From DATGPD01 sp031423015 (GTDB lineage: Bacteria; Planctomycetota; UBA1135; UBA2386), in NCBI GenBank assembly GCA_031423015.1, contig JANPER010000122.1, positions 124,001 to 188,000 of the forward strand: a DNA stretch of 64,000 nucleotides, read 5' to 3'. Shown one piece after another: positions 1-7,960 of the stretch. The translations under genes were made by a program, and so were the position numbers. The notes below the pieces were generated by a model that had not been told where the DNA came from, did not search any database, and saw only the letters and a list, made by a program, of their open reading frames with translations. Within the stretch, counting starts at the first letter, position 1, and each line of letters opens with the position of its first letter.

Positions 1-739
1 AGATCACCTGTCCGGTGATGCCGCTCGCCATCTCCGACAGCAAGAAACACGCAGCATTACCGACCTCGGTTTGCGAGATGTTGCGCCGCAGCGGGGCCTT
101 TTCCGACATTGCCTCCATGAGCGTCGAGAAGCCAGACACCCCCATGGCCGACACCGTTTTCACGGGACCGGCGGAAATACAATTCACGCGGATGTTCTTG
201 GTCCCCAGGTCGTGCGCCAGATAGCGAGTCGAGGACTCCAGCGCCGCCTTGGCGACGCCCATCACGTTGTAGCCAGGCACAACTTTTTCGCTTCCGTAGT
301 AACTCAAGCTGACTATGGAGCCGGCGCGACCCTCCATGAGGGGGGCGGCGGCGCGTGCGGTGGCGATCAGCGAGTAGGCGGAGACGTGCTGCGCCAACGC
401 GTAGCCATCCCAGGACGTGTCGCTGAAGTTGCCGCCGAGTTCCTCGCGCTTGGCAAACGCGACGCAGTGCACCAGGCCATCGAGCGGCCCAAGCTCGCGC
501 TTGACGGTGGCGAAGAACTCGTCCACCTGGTGCTGCTCGGTCACGTCGCAGGGGGCGAGGACCGCCGGCTGCGGTAGCTCCTGTGCCAGCTTGCGCACAC
601 TCTCCTCCATGCGTTCGTTCTGGTAGTTGAGTGCCAACCGCGCCCCGTGCTCCGAAAGCACCTGCGCGATGCCCCAGGCGATGGAACGCTTGTTGGCGAC
701 GCCGAGGATGACAACGGTCTTGCCGTTCATGAGGCCCAT
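1..739 (-). CDS. fabI: Enoyl-[acyl-carrier-protein] reductase (NADH), FabI type, 3' end cut by window edge
   Basis: Reduces enoyl-ACP in the last step of each round of type II fatty-acid elongation, in the cytoplasm. The reading frame begins MGLMNGKTVVILGVANKRSI, the FabI form of the nucleotide-binding loop (GxxxxxSIAxG). It continues with GYNVMGVAKAALES, which carries the Tyr-x6-Lys catalytic pair of FabI, and INRVNCISAGPVKT-like sequence typical of the family. The frame is open to the window edge, so the C-terminus is missing. ATG at 739 is preceded by TAGCAT and 7 nt, a possible leaderless start; ATG at 730 (MNGKTVV) is the alternative. It is the last gene of the minus-strand run seen here, 36 nt downstream of the M48 peptidase gene's end, and may have its own promoter. 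Confidence 0.95.
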   Translation of the reverse strand, partial: MGLMNGKTVVILGVANKRSIAWGIAQVLSEHGARLALNYQNERMEESVRKLAQELPQPAVLAPCDVTEQHQVDEFFATVKRELGPLDGLVHCVAFAKREELGGNFSDTSWDGYALAQHVSAYSLIATARAAAPLMEGRAGSIVSLSYYGSEKVVPGYNVMGVAKAALESSTRYLAHDLGTKNIRVNCISAGPVKTVSAMGVSGFSTLMEAMSEKAPLRRNISQTEVGNAACFLLSEMASGITGQVI

Positions 740-775
740 GGCGCCGATGCTAGTGCACCGTGTTTGGACGACCTA

Positions 776-2521
776 CTACCGATCGCTCGACTGGCTACGC
801 AGGTCCTTGACGATGTCCCACACCTCGCTCGCAGGCGCCAACGACGCGAGGTGCTGGCGCAACCGGTCGGTGCGCTCGACATCGCCGTCGGCCGCGGCGC
901 GCGCGATCAGGTAGAGAGATTGCCGCCATGGTTCGGGGTCAGGCCGGCTCAGCGCCAACGACAACCAGGGCAGCGAGCCCTTGGCGTCGCCGGCCCGGAG
1001 GAGGCTTGCACCGCGCTCGATGCCGCCTTCGGACAAGCGATCGCGAACCTGCTCCCACACACCCCCTTCGGGAACGAGCGTCAGCGCCGCGTCGACTTCT
1101 TGGCGCAACTCCTCGACCAATTCCGACAGAGTGCCAGGCAGGTCAGCCGGCAGCGCCGCGAGGCGCGAGCTGGCCTCTGGGAATGCGCCGGTGTAGTGCG
1201 CTAGGAGCGCTCGGTCGACCGGCCAAACCCGCGTCTGCGCCCAAGCGCAGCCAATCGCCGCGACCAGAGCGACTCCACCGATGAGGACCCGCACACGGCG
1301 GCCACGGCGCGCGAAACGCACCCGCTCATCGGGATCATGCTCCCAACGTTGGAGCTGGGCGATGCGCCGGCCGTCGGCGGGATGCCGCAACGTGCTGCGC
1401 TCGGATCCGCGCGCACTCAGTTGGCCCACCCGGCGTAGCGCCTCGATACAGGGCAACGCGCCGCCGAGCGCTGCCGCGGACAGTTGATCGGCCTCGTACT
1501 CGAAGCGGTGTGCCACCAAGCGCAGGAGGAGCACAGCAACCAGCAGCAGACCGGCCAGCGTGATCACCGTCGTCATCGTGCTCGCGTCGTGCAGCGACAG
1601 CCAGAGGCCATGGTATGAGAGCAGCGGAACCACCACGAACGCGAGCATCAGTAGGCCAGGGTGCCCGGCTCGCGCGTGCCCAACTTCGTGCGCCACGACA
1701 CCGCGCAGGGCGAACGCGTCGAGCATCGCCATCAGCGCGTCAGTGAGCACGAGATAGCGCGGCCACGGCAGCGGACCGACCATGGCAGCGTTCGCCATGC
1801 GTAGGTCGGTGTGCAGCGCGAGCACCGCGCGCGGCGGAAACCCTAGCGCGCGTGCCGTCGCGTGAACGTCGTTGGCGACCGACGGCGGCAGCCGGCGGCT
1901 GGTGGGCAACAGCCACCGGAACATCAGCGGCAGCGTGAGGCTCAACAGCAGCACCGTGGCTAGGAAGCCGCAAAGATGACCAAGCGCCGTCGAAGTCAAG
2001 AACACGTGCAGCCACCGGTGGCTGCTGGTGGCGTCTGACAAGGCTGCCATCAGCAGGATCGGCAACACCACGAGCCAGACCATCGCGAGCTGCCCCGACG
2101 CGCTAGGCAACGCGATGCCGCGGCGTGCCGCGACGGCCGCCAAACGCGCCTCGCTGAGGCGGTAGGTCAGTTCCATCGCCAGCAGGGGCCCCAGCGCGAC
2201 CATGAGGAACAGCGAGGACGAAGTGCCGGCCCAAGCCAACGCGACCGATGGCAGTCCACCAAGCAGGACCATCCCCGCGTACGCCGCGGGCACGCTCCAC
2301 GGCAAGAGGCGCAGCGTTTGCCAGAGCACCCGACGTCTGCGAAACCAAGAGTGACGCCGCATGGCGCCGCCGAGCGACCGCACCAACAGCCACGGCACGA
2401 GGAGCAGAAGGAAGTACGGGCGCAACCCGGCGGCCGTCGCGGCACCAGGGAGCACTTCGCGAAACTGGTCGTGCAACAGCAGGATGGCCGCGCCGAGCAG
2501 GAACGTGATCGGCAGGCCCAC
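776..2521 (-). CDS. M48-family membrane metallopeptidase
   Basis: A 581-residue membrane protein with the zinc motif HEVGH at residues 278-282, inside GVVAHEVGHARAGHP. Several hydrophobic segments precede it and two or more follow, the layout of the M48/HtpX/CAAX-protease-like group. A downstream EADQLSAAALGG supplies the expected third zinc ligand (Glu). The roughly 200-residue C-terminal part, after another hydrophobic segment, is probably periplasmic and contains no domain I recognise. Start is GTG at 2521, 6 nt after the stop of the upstream secreted-protein gene, so the two are probably co-transcribed. Role is likely membrane protein quality control; the substrate is unknown. Confidence 0.85.
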   Translation of the reverse strand: MGLPITFLLGAAILLLHDQFREVLPGAATAAGLRPYFLLLLVPWLLVRSLGGAMRRHSWFRRRRVLWQTLRLLPWSVPAAYAGMVLLGGLPSVALAWAGTSSSLFLMVALGPLLAMELTYRLSEARLAAVAARRGIALPSASGQLAMVWLVVLPILLMAALSDATSSHRWLHVFLTSTALGHLCGFLATVLLLSLTLPLMFRWLLPTSRRLPPSVANDVHATARALGFPPRAVLALHTDLRMANAAMVGPLPWPRYLVLTDALMAMLDAFALRGVVAHEVGHARAGHPGLLMLAFVVVPLLSYHGLWLSLHDASTMTTVITLAGLLLVAVLLLRLVAHRFEYEADQLSAAALGGALPCIEALRRVGQLSARGSERSTLRHPADGRRIAQLQRWEHDPDERVRFARRGRRVRVLIGGVALVAAIGCAWAQTRVWPVDRALLAHYTGAFPEASSRLAALPADLPGTLSELVEELRQEVDAALTLVPEGGVWEQVRDRLSEGGIERGASLLRAGDAKGSLPWLSLALSRPDPEPWRQSLYLIARAAADGDVERTDRLRQHLASLAPASEVWDIVKDLRSQSSDR

Positions 2522-2527
2522 GCGCCG

Positions 2528-3550
2528 CTAGTCCTTGCGCGCCGCGCCGCCGCTTGGCTGTTTGTCAGTAACTTCGCCGAATGCAAGGCGGACGATGTCA
2601 CGAAAGCGATCGCTGTCGCGCACGCTGGCAAGGTCGGGGTCGCGCTCGAACAGCTTTCGTTCCAGCATCTGCGATGGGTCGACTCGACCACCCCGCATCA
2701 GCTTCGCGGCGCGCTGCAATTCGTCGAGCGCCGCTTCTACGGCACCGGCGCGGGCCAAGCAGCACGCCGCGTTGTAGTAGTGATTCGGCACGAGAGCCGT
2801 GTCTGCGGTTTCCGCACTGCGCAGCATGTCGACATGGATCTTGGCGGCACGCTCGTAGTCGCGCAGCGTGTAGTGGATGTCCGCCAACTCGTAGCGCAGC
2901 GCCGTGCGTCGCTCGTCGCTCGTCGCGTCGGCGAGCGAGTCCGTGGTGACCTGCGCAATGCGGGCGTCGATCAGACTGCGATCACCCCATCCTGCGAGCG
3001 CGAATGCGAGGTTCTTGCGCAGCGGTTCTGGTTCGAAATCTTCGTCGGTAGCCACGACGCGCAGCTTCTTGCAGACGTCGTCTCCCGGCGTTTCCGGGTA
3101 GACGTCGCGTAGCGGAAACACCAGCAAGTGACGCTCTTGCGCACTGAACCAGTCAGGAGTCTCCAACAAGAGGTTGAGGAACAGCTTGCCGACGAACGGC
3201 TGCAACGGGCGCAACGGCTCGTACTGGCCCGCAAAGGTCATCCCGCTCTCGGTCTCCCGCTTGAGGAATTGAACCGCGACGTGCGTGATCACCGCATCCA
3301 GCCCGCGGCCCGCGTGCCCGTCCGACTCGGCGTGGGCCGTGCGCGCGCGCGCACCGATGTCGGCGATGACATCAGCCCCGGCATCGAGGATCGCGGTGAC
3401 TGTCCGATCGAGCACCGTGGCGTCGCGGTGGTCGGAGTCGAGCCAAGCGGTCAGCGACGCGCGGGCGGCGGCCGACTTGTCGAGCCCGGAATCCTGCGTC
3501 GGCGCCGCCGCCACGAAGGCAAGCAACGTGGACAAGGCGTACAAGGTCAT
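2528..3550 (-). CDS. Secreted protein of unknown function with TPR-like helical repeats
   Basis: I chose the ATG at 3550 because the protein then begins MTLYALSTLLAFVAAAPTQD, a clear Sec signal peptide. The longer open frame up to 3670 would add an Arg/Pro-rich tail that overlaps the neighbouring SDR gene. The mature part (about 320 residues) is mostly helical. Near residues 220-270 a stretch containing LADIHYTLRDYERAAKIHVDMLRSAE and then YYNAACCLARAGAVEAALDELQRA looks like two tetratricopeptide repeats. The C-terminus (DPDLASVRDSDRFRDIVRLAFGE) resembles the end of many planctomycetal TPR proteins. It sits directly upstream of the M48 peptidase (6 nt), so it may be a partner. Exact function unknown. 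Confidence 0.8.
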   Translation of the reverse strand: MTLYALSTLLAFVAAAPTQDSGLDKSAAARASLTAWLDSDHRDATVLDRTVTAILDAGADVIADIGARARTAHAESDGHAGRGLDAVITHVAVQFLKRETESGMTFAGQYEPLRPLQPFVGKLFLNLLLETPDWFSAQERHLLVFPLRDVYPETPGDDVCKKLRVVATDEDFEPEPLRKNLAFALAGWGDRSLIDARIAQVTTDSLADATSDERRTALRYELADIHYTLRDYERAAKIHVDMLRSAETADTALVPNHYYNAACCLARAGAVEAALDELQRAAKLMRGGRVDPSQMLERKLFERDPDLASVRDSDRFRDIVRLAFGEVTDKQPSGGAARKD

Positions 3551-3576
3551 ACGACCGTTGTAGCGCACCCGATGGC

Positions 3577-4377
3577 CTATGGACAAACCACCAGGAGGTC
3601 GTCGGGTGGGCGGGGCGGGGCCGCGGCCAGCTCGAGAAGGCGCGCCGCAACGGTCACCGGCTGCAGCCAAGCGCTGCGGTCCGCGTCCGGCATGGCTCGG
3701 CGGTTGGCTTCGCCGTCGATGATGGTTGGCGCCAGCACGGCTACGCCCACACCATGCGGCGCCAGTTCATGCGCCAGGCAGGCGGCGTACGTGTGCAACG
3801 CCGCCTTGCTCGCCAGGTAGAGAGCCAGGCCGGCCCGCGGAGGCTCGACCACGGCGCGGGCGCCCGTGAATACGAACATGCCGGCACCCCGACGGCGCAT
3901 CGGCGACACGACGGCACGGACCAGCGTGTGGACGCTCACGAAGTTCGCTCGCCACTGCTCACCGGCCACCTCGGCGCTCTCCTCGCCGACCGCGGCAAAG
4001 CTGAACGCTCCAGCCGCAGAAACCACCGCGTAGATCGGGCCCAGCGAGTCTTCAACACCCTTGACGAACCCGCGCGCCGCCTCGCTGTCTTCGCTATCGA
4101 CCACCCCCACGAGCTGTCGCGACCTAGGAATGCCGGCCTCGGACAAGCTCTGCTCGATGCGCTCGACCTGCCAGCGCCGGCGCACCACCGCGCCAACACG
4201 CGCTCCGTGCTGCCCCAACCCCGCGATCAGCGCCGCACCAACGGTGCCAGTCGACCCATGCAACAGCACGGTGCGATCACGAAGAGAGACGTCCACAGCG
4301 GCGTAAGGAGATGTCGCGTCAAGGGGAGGAGGAACCGACGCCGCCGTGGACGAGACTTGCAAGATCGCAAGGCTCAT
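3577..4377 (-). CDS. SDR-family NAD(P)-dependent oxidoreductase
   Basis: Short-chain dehydrogenase/reductase of about 266 residues. The cofactor loop is GSTGTVGAAL (SDR TGxxxGxG position), the core has VVSAAGAFSF (NAG-like strand), and YLASK supplies the Tyr-x3-Lys catalytic pair. The ATG at 4377 (MSLAILQVSSTAAS) is preferred over the GTG at 4395. The N-terminal 30 residues before the Rossmann fold are low-complexity. Substrate cannot be predicted from sequence. It lies 26 nt upstream of the TPR-like secreted protein gene. Confidence 0.85.
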   Translation of the reverse strand: MSLAILQVSSTAASVPPPLDATSPYAAVDVSLRDRTVLLHGSTGTVGAALIAGLGQHGARVGAVVRRRWQVERIEQSLSEAGIPRSRQLVGVVDSEDSEAARGFVKGVEDSLGPIYAVVSAAGAFSFAAVGEESAEVAGEQWRANFVSVHTLVRAVVSPMRRRGAGMFVFTGARAVVEPPRAGLALYLASKAALHTYAACLAHELAPHGVGVAVLAPTIIDGEANRRAMPDADRSAWLQPVTVAARLLELAAAPPRPPDDLLVVCP

Positions 4378-4464
4378 GCCACCCACGCGGACCACGCACA
4401 GCTTCTACAAAGAACACGCAGCCGTAGCCAAATGCCTCATGACCAAGCGTTAGCCGGATGCCCA

Positions 4465-4531
4465 TTCAACGTCGAGCCAGCTCCGCTGGCTCGCTTGAAC
4501 TGCGTCGCGCCTGGCGCGCCGCAGTTCAAAA
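4465..4531 (-). repeat. Copy A of a two-hairpin repeated element at the lemA 3' end
   Basis: Read on the minus strand it starts on TTTTGA, whose TGA is the lemA stop. The first hairpin is 4529-4495, with a TTGAACTGCG / CGCAGTTCAA outer stem and a CGCGC-CAG-GCGCG inner stem. Then comes TCAAG and a second hairpin at 4493-4473, with stem CGAGCCAG, loop CGGAG and CTGGCTCG, followed by ACGTTGAA. Copy B at 48648-48714 has the same order, the same loop and compensatory stem changes. It probably acts as a 3'-end terminator or RNA-stabilising structure. No U-tract follows, so a classical intrinsic terminator is not demonstrated. Confidence 0.6.
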
Positions 4532-5089
4532 CTGAACCTTCACCACCTTGCGCTCGTCGGGTGACTCGACCTCGAAGTACTCCGCCTTCTGGAAGCCGCC
4601 CGCAATCACGCTGTTGGGGAACACCTCCAGCGAGTTGTTGTAGCGCATGACCGAATCGTTGTAAGCCTGGCGCGAGAAGCCGATCTTGTTCTCGGTCGAC
4701 GACAACTCTTCCTGCAGCCGCAGCATGTTCTCGTTGGCCTTGAGGTCGGGGTAGGACTCGGTGAGCGCGAACAGCGACTTGAGCGCGCCGGTCAATTGGC
4801 CCTCAGCCTGTGCCTGCGCCGCGACTCCACCACTGCTGGCGCCCATCGCCGTCTGGCGGGCTCGGATGACGGCGTCGAGCGTCTCACGCTCGTGTTTCAT
4901 GTAGCCCTTCACCGTCTCGACCAGGTTGGGGATCAAGTCGTGGCGGCGCTTGAGCTGCACGTCGATCTGACTCCACGAGTTCTTCGTCTCGTTGCGCCCA
5001 CGGATCATCCCGTTGTAGACGCTGACGATCCAGAAGACGAACAGGAGAACGACACCGACGCAGGTGAGAACGATGGCCCATCCAGGCAT
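4526..5089 (-). CDS. lemA: LemA family protein
   Basis: A 187-residue protein that begins with one membrane helix (IVLTCVGVVLLFVFWIVSVYNG). This is followed by the hallmark LemA segment W-S-Q-I-D-V-Q-L-K-R-R-x-D-L-I-P-N-L-V-E-T-V-K-G-Y and a long helical bundle, with the usual family length. LemA proteins are short-N-out membrane proteins of uncertain role; some cluster with TPM-domain or M48 peptidases. Here an M48 peptidase lies three genes downstream. The gene's stop is part of a repeated two-hairpin element, and the next gene starts 148 nt further on, so transcription may end or be attenuated here. Confidence 0.93.
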   Translation of the reverse strand: MPGWAIVLTCVGVVLLFVFWIVSVYNGMIRGRNETKNSWSQIDVQLKRRHDLIPNLVETVKGYMKHERETLDAVIRARQTAMGASSGGVAAQAQAEGQLTGALKSLFALTESYPDLKANENMLRLQEELSSTENKIGFSRQAYNDSVMRYNNSLEVFPNSVIAGGFQKAEYFEVESPDERKVVKVQF

Positions 5090-5192
5090 GGTTGTCTCTT
5101 CGTTGAAGGCTTGCGATTACCGCGCGGTTGCTGCGGTCGGGGCACGGTACGTCCCCGGACGTCCGGCTCAAGGCTACGACGCAAAGAAGCGG

Positions 5193-6023
5193 CTACGAGC
5201 CCGCCAGGCGATCGAGGTCGATCTCGCCGCGAAAGGCCTCCCGCGCCGGGCCTTCCATGACGATACGGTCTTTGCCCACGTGGATGGTCAGGCTGCCACC
5301 GCGTAGGTGGACGGCGACGATCGGCCCCGGAACACGACCGGTGCGCACCGCAGCCGTGGCGGCCACGGTGGCGCCGCTGCCACACGCCAACGTCTCGCCC
5401 GAGCCTCGCTCGTAGGTGCGCTGGCGCAGGCTGTAGTCGGGCATCGGGGTCACAAAGTCCACGTTGACGCCGTCGGCAAAGGGCGGCGTGTGCTGTAGCG
5501 CGCGGCCGACGGCCTCCACGGGCAAGTCGTCGATGTCCTCGGTCGCGAAGATCACGGCGTGCGTGTTGCCAGCATCGCCTGGGTAGAACAACCACTCGCG
5601 CCCGGCGATCAGCGCGCGGCGGGGCGTCGTCTCGACGTGCACCGCCCCCATCTCAACGCGCGCCCCGACGACTTCCTGGCCCCGTACGCAGAGTTCGACC
5701 GATCGAATGCCGGCGTCCGTCTCGACCGCGACCGTGGTGCCTTGCACCACGCCATCGTCGTGTGCCAGCTTGGCCAAGCAACGGATGCCGTTGCCACACA
5801 TCCCGCCGCGGGAGCCGTCGGCGTTCCACATGATCATGCGCACATCAGCCACCTGGCTTGATGCCAACAGAATCAGCCCGTCGCTCCCCACGCCGAAGTG
5901 GCGATCCGCGAGCTTCGGCACGAGGTGCGCGGCATCCTCGATGGCAAACGCCTGACGCCAAGCGTTGACGTAGATGTAGTCGTTGCCGGCGCCCTCCATC
6001 TTGACGAAGCGCAGCCTTCTCAC
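5193..6023 (-). CDS. dapF: Diaminopimelate epimerase
   Basis: Interconverts LL- and meso-diaminopimelate for lysine and peptidoglycan synthesis. Both catalytic cysteines are visible: MCGNGIRC in the first half and LACGSGATVAATAAV in the second; NTHAVIF is also typical. At 276 residues from the GTG at 6023 (V-R-R-L-R-F-V-K-M-E-G-A-G-N-D-Y) it has the normal family length. The longer open frame to 6236 lies inside rnhC and is not credible. The GTG begins one nucleotide after the rnhC stop, so translation is probably coupled. It is the last gene of the overlapping operon. Confidence 0.96.
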   Translation of the reverse strand: MRRLRFVKMEGAGNDYIYVNAWRQAFAIEDAAHLVPKLADRHFGVGSDGLILLASSQVADVRMIMWNADGSRGGMCGNGIRCLAKLAHDDGVVQGTTVAVETDAGIRSVELCVRGQEVVGARVEMGAVHVETTPRRALIAGREWLFYPGDAGNTHAVIFATEDIDDLPVEAVGRALQHTPPFADGVNVDFVTPMPDYSLRQRTYERGSGETLACGSGATVAATAAVRTGRVPGPIVAVHLRGGSLTIHVGKDRIVMEGPAREAFRGEIDLDRLAGS

Positions 6024-6024
6024 G

Positions 6025-6936
6025 TCAAGGCGCCTCGCCCTTGTCGGTGTTCTTGAAGTGCATCTTGGCGACCCTGGCCAGCAACTCACGCCCACCGATC
6101 GCACGCACCTTGCGCGCCGCCTCGTCGACCGGAGCCCCAGCGCCCTTGGCAAGTTCCACCGCGCAGGCTTCGCTGCAGGCGCGCAAGCCCTCAAGAAAGC
6201 GGGCGCGAGCCAGAATCGAGGCCGCTGCCACGGCAACGTGCCGTTCGCCTTTTGTCACCTGCACCAGCGGCGGATGGTCAGGACATTCGCGCGCGAGCGC
6301 TGCCTGCAGCGTGCCGGGGCTGGCGAACTGATCGACGACGATGCCCTGCGCGTCGGGACACCGCGCGTGCAGCCGCGCCAGCGCCCGCGCGTGCATGTCT
6401 GCAAGCAACCGGTTGACGCTCTTGGCCTGTGCATAGGCTTGGTTGTAGACCTCGGGCATGAGCTGCGAGTATTCGTGGCTCAGCTCGCGTTCGAGCAGCC
6501 CCGCCAACATCTGCACGCGCTTGTCGCTCAGCTGCTTTGAGTCGGTGACCCCAGCCTGCCGCAAACGGGCCTCCTGCGCAGGTTCCACGCGCACGGCAGC
6601 GACGACCAACGGCCCGAAATAGTCGCCCTTGCCGGTCTCGTCGGACCCCAACGTGACGGACTCGATGGGCAGCTGCGACTCGGCCGCGGCGCAGGCGGCA
6701 TCTGCAACGAAGGCGGGCAAATAGCGCGACAAGAACTCCGCGAGATTGCGACCCTGCGCTACCACCTTGCCGCTCTGGTAACAGGTCAAGACGACGTCAT
6801 CGGCTTTGACCGAGAACACCGCGTGTGGCACCGGACGCCACTCCGCATCCGCGGGCAGCGCCCCCTCGAGGGCAGCCCGCAGCGCCGCGCTTCGTTCGCC
6901 CTTCAGGCCCTCGAATACGCGCGTCTCGTGACTCAC
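6025..6936 (-). CDS. rnhC: Ribonuclease HIII
   Basis: Cleaves the RNA strand of RNA-DNA hybrids. The hallmark GSDETGKGDYFGPLVVAAV (first catalytic Asp and Glu) is present. TDSKQLSDKR and VVDQFASP follow, and VTKGERHVAVAAASILARARF carries the late conserved block. An N-terminal region of about 90 residues (EWRPVPHAVFSVKADDVVLTCYQSGKVVAQGRN) matches the TBP-like substrate-binding domain that separates HIII from HII. GTG at 6936 gives a 4-nt GTGA overlap with the upstream lipoprotein stop, as elsewhere in this operon; GTG at 6939 is the alternative. Confidence 0.95.
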   Translation of the reverse strand: MSHETRVFEGLKGERSAALRAALEGALPADAEWRPVPHAVFSVKADDVVLTCYQSGKVVAQGRNLAEFLSRYLPAFVADAACAAAESQLPIESVTLGSDETGKGDYFGPLVVAAVRVEPAQEARLRQAGVTDSKQLSDKRVQMLAGLLERELSHEYSQLMPEVYNQAYAQAKSVNRLLADMHARALARLHARCPDAQGIVVDQFASPGTLQAALARECPDHPPLVQVTKGERHVAVAAASILARARFLEGLRACSEACAVELAKGAGAPVDEAARKVRAIGGRELLARVAKMHFKNTDKGEAP

Positions 6937-7235
6937 CACTGCACGGTAACGCTGCGACTACACATCGACAGCGGGAACAGCACTGGCGCCATCACGAAGT
7001 CCCAGAACGTGAACGCGGTGCGCACCGAGAAGCTGGTCTTGCCCAGCGCCACGCGTTGGGGGTCGACTTCGTTGAGGCGGACCAGGCCGAAGAACAGGTA
7101 GTACTGGCGCAACGAGGCGGTGCCGACGCCGACTGGTCCGACGCCCACGCGATGCTCGTGCACGAGGCAAGCGGACGGCGCGAGGAGCAGGACGAGCGCG
7201 AGCGGACGGAGGCGATGGCAGGCAGATCGGATCAC
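6933..7235 (-). CDS. Small lipoprotein, possibly Bor-like
   Basis: A 100-residue protein that starts with a lipoprotein signal (LALVLLLAPSAC, lipobox APSAC). The mature part has HEHRVGVGPVGVGTASLRQYYLFFGLVRLNEVDPQ. It faintly resembles Bor-type lipoproteins in having a G-rich stretch followed by FxFGLV and N-E-V-D, but this is a weak similarity. Start is GTG at 7235, overlapping the upstream acyltransferase stop as GTGA; the stop overlaps rnhC the same way. The gene is therefore locked into the operon by overlaps at both ends. Role unknown, presumably at the outer membrane or periplasm. Confidence 0.7.
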   Translation of the reverse strand: MIRSACHRLRPLALVLLLAPSACLVHEHRVGVGPVGVGTASLRQYYLFFGLVRLNEVDPQRVALGKTSFSVRTAFTFWDFVMAPVLFPLSMCSRSVTVQW

Positions 7236-7960
7236 GACGCTGTTCTATCCGGCCGTCCGGTGCGGGCGAGCGACAAGGTGCGCGCCTCACGTCGCGGCGG
7301 ACGAGCGGGCCACGTGACCGAGCCACGCTCACTCGCAAGCCCCGCCGCCGCCGCAAGCTCGGCTGCGGCGAGGCGTGCCTCGAGTTCACGCGCCAACGCC
7401 GCGCGATGCGGCCCTTCAATGTCCACCGGCGCCAGCATTGGTTCACCCAAGTGCACGACGATGCGGGCGAACGGCGCCGGGATCGTGAAGCGGTCCCATG
7501 AGCGGAGCCGTTTGGCGCGCGAGCATGCGAAGCCGACAGGGTAGATCGGGCGCTCGCCTTGGGCGGCAAGCAGAATCACGCCCTCATGCACCGAGCCGCG
7601 CGGCCCCCGCGGCCCATCGGGGGTCATTCCCCAGGGTCGGTCCGACCACTGGCCAACAACCTCACGGAAGGCGCGCGCGCCGCCTCGCGTGGATGAACCC
7701 CGCACGGGCTGGTTGCCCATCCGTTGCGTCACCCGCGCGATCAATTCGCCATCGCCATGCTGACTGATGATCACCGCAGCGCCGAAGCCCTTGAACACGT
7801 GCGCCATCATCAGGATGTCACCGTGTAGGAACGCGGAGATGATGCGCCAATCCGCGGGCACGCAGCCCTGGCGGCGCACCTGCCAGGTCGCCCCGAGGCC
7901 GCGCAGAACGCCCACGCCAAGCAAGCTCAGCCATCGCGCTCGGGTGGGAGTGATCTTCAC
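7232..7960 (-). CDS. DUF374 lysophospholipid acyltransferase-like protein
   Basis: About 242 residues. The signature of the DUF374 acyltransferase group runs through the protein: FLHGDILMMAHVF (His acceptor region), SQHGDGELIARV, VRGSSTRGGARAFR, MTPDGPRGPRG, and a C-terminal HLGEPM. These enzymes, or lipid-A-like acyltransferase relatives, add acyl chains to lipids at the inner membrane face. Start is the GTG at 7960, which forms a GTGA overlap with the upstream peptidase stop; the longer open frame to 8158 lies inside that gene. It ends in a GTGA overlap with the lipoprotein gene, suggesting shared work on envelope lipids. Confidence 0.88.
   Translation of the reverse strand: MKITPTRARWLSLLGVGVLRGLGATWQVRRQGCVPADWRIISAFLHGDILMMAHVFKGFGAAVIISQHGDGELIARVTQRMGNQPVRGSSTRGGARAFREVVGQWSDRPWGMTPDGPRGPRGSVHEGVILLAAQGERPIYPVGFACSRAKRLRSWDRFTIPAPFARIVVHLGEPMLAPVDIEGPHRAALARELEARLAAAELAAAAGLASERGSVTWPARPPRREARTLSLARTGRPDRTAS

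Noticed and set aside
3551..3670. Longer N-terminus for the 2528-3550 gene
   Set aside because: It would be an Arg/Pro-rich extension without the signal peptide at the N-terminus and overlaps the neighbouring SDR gene.
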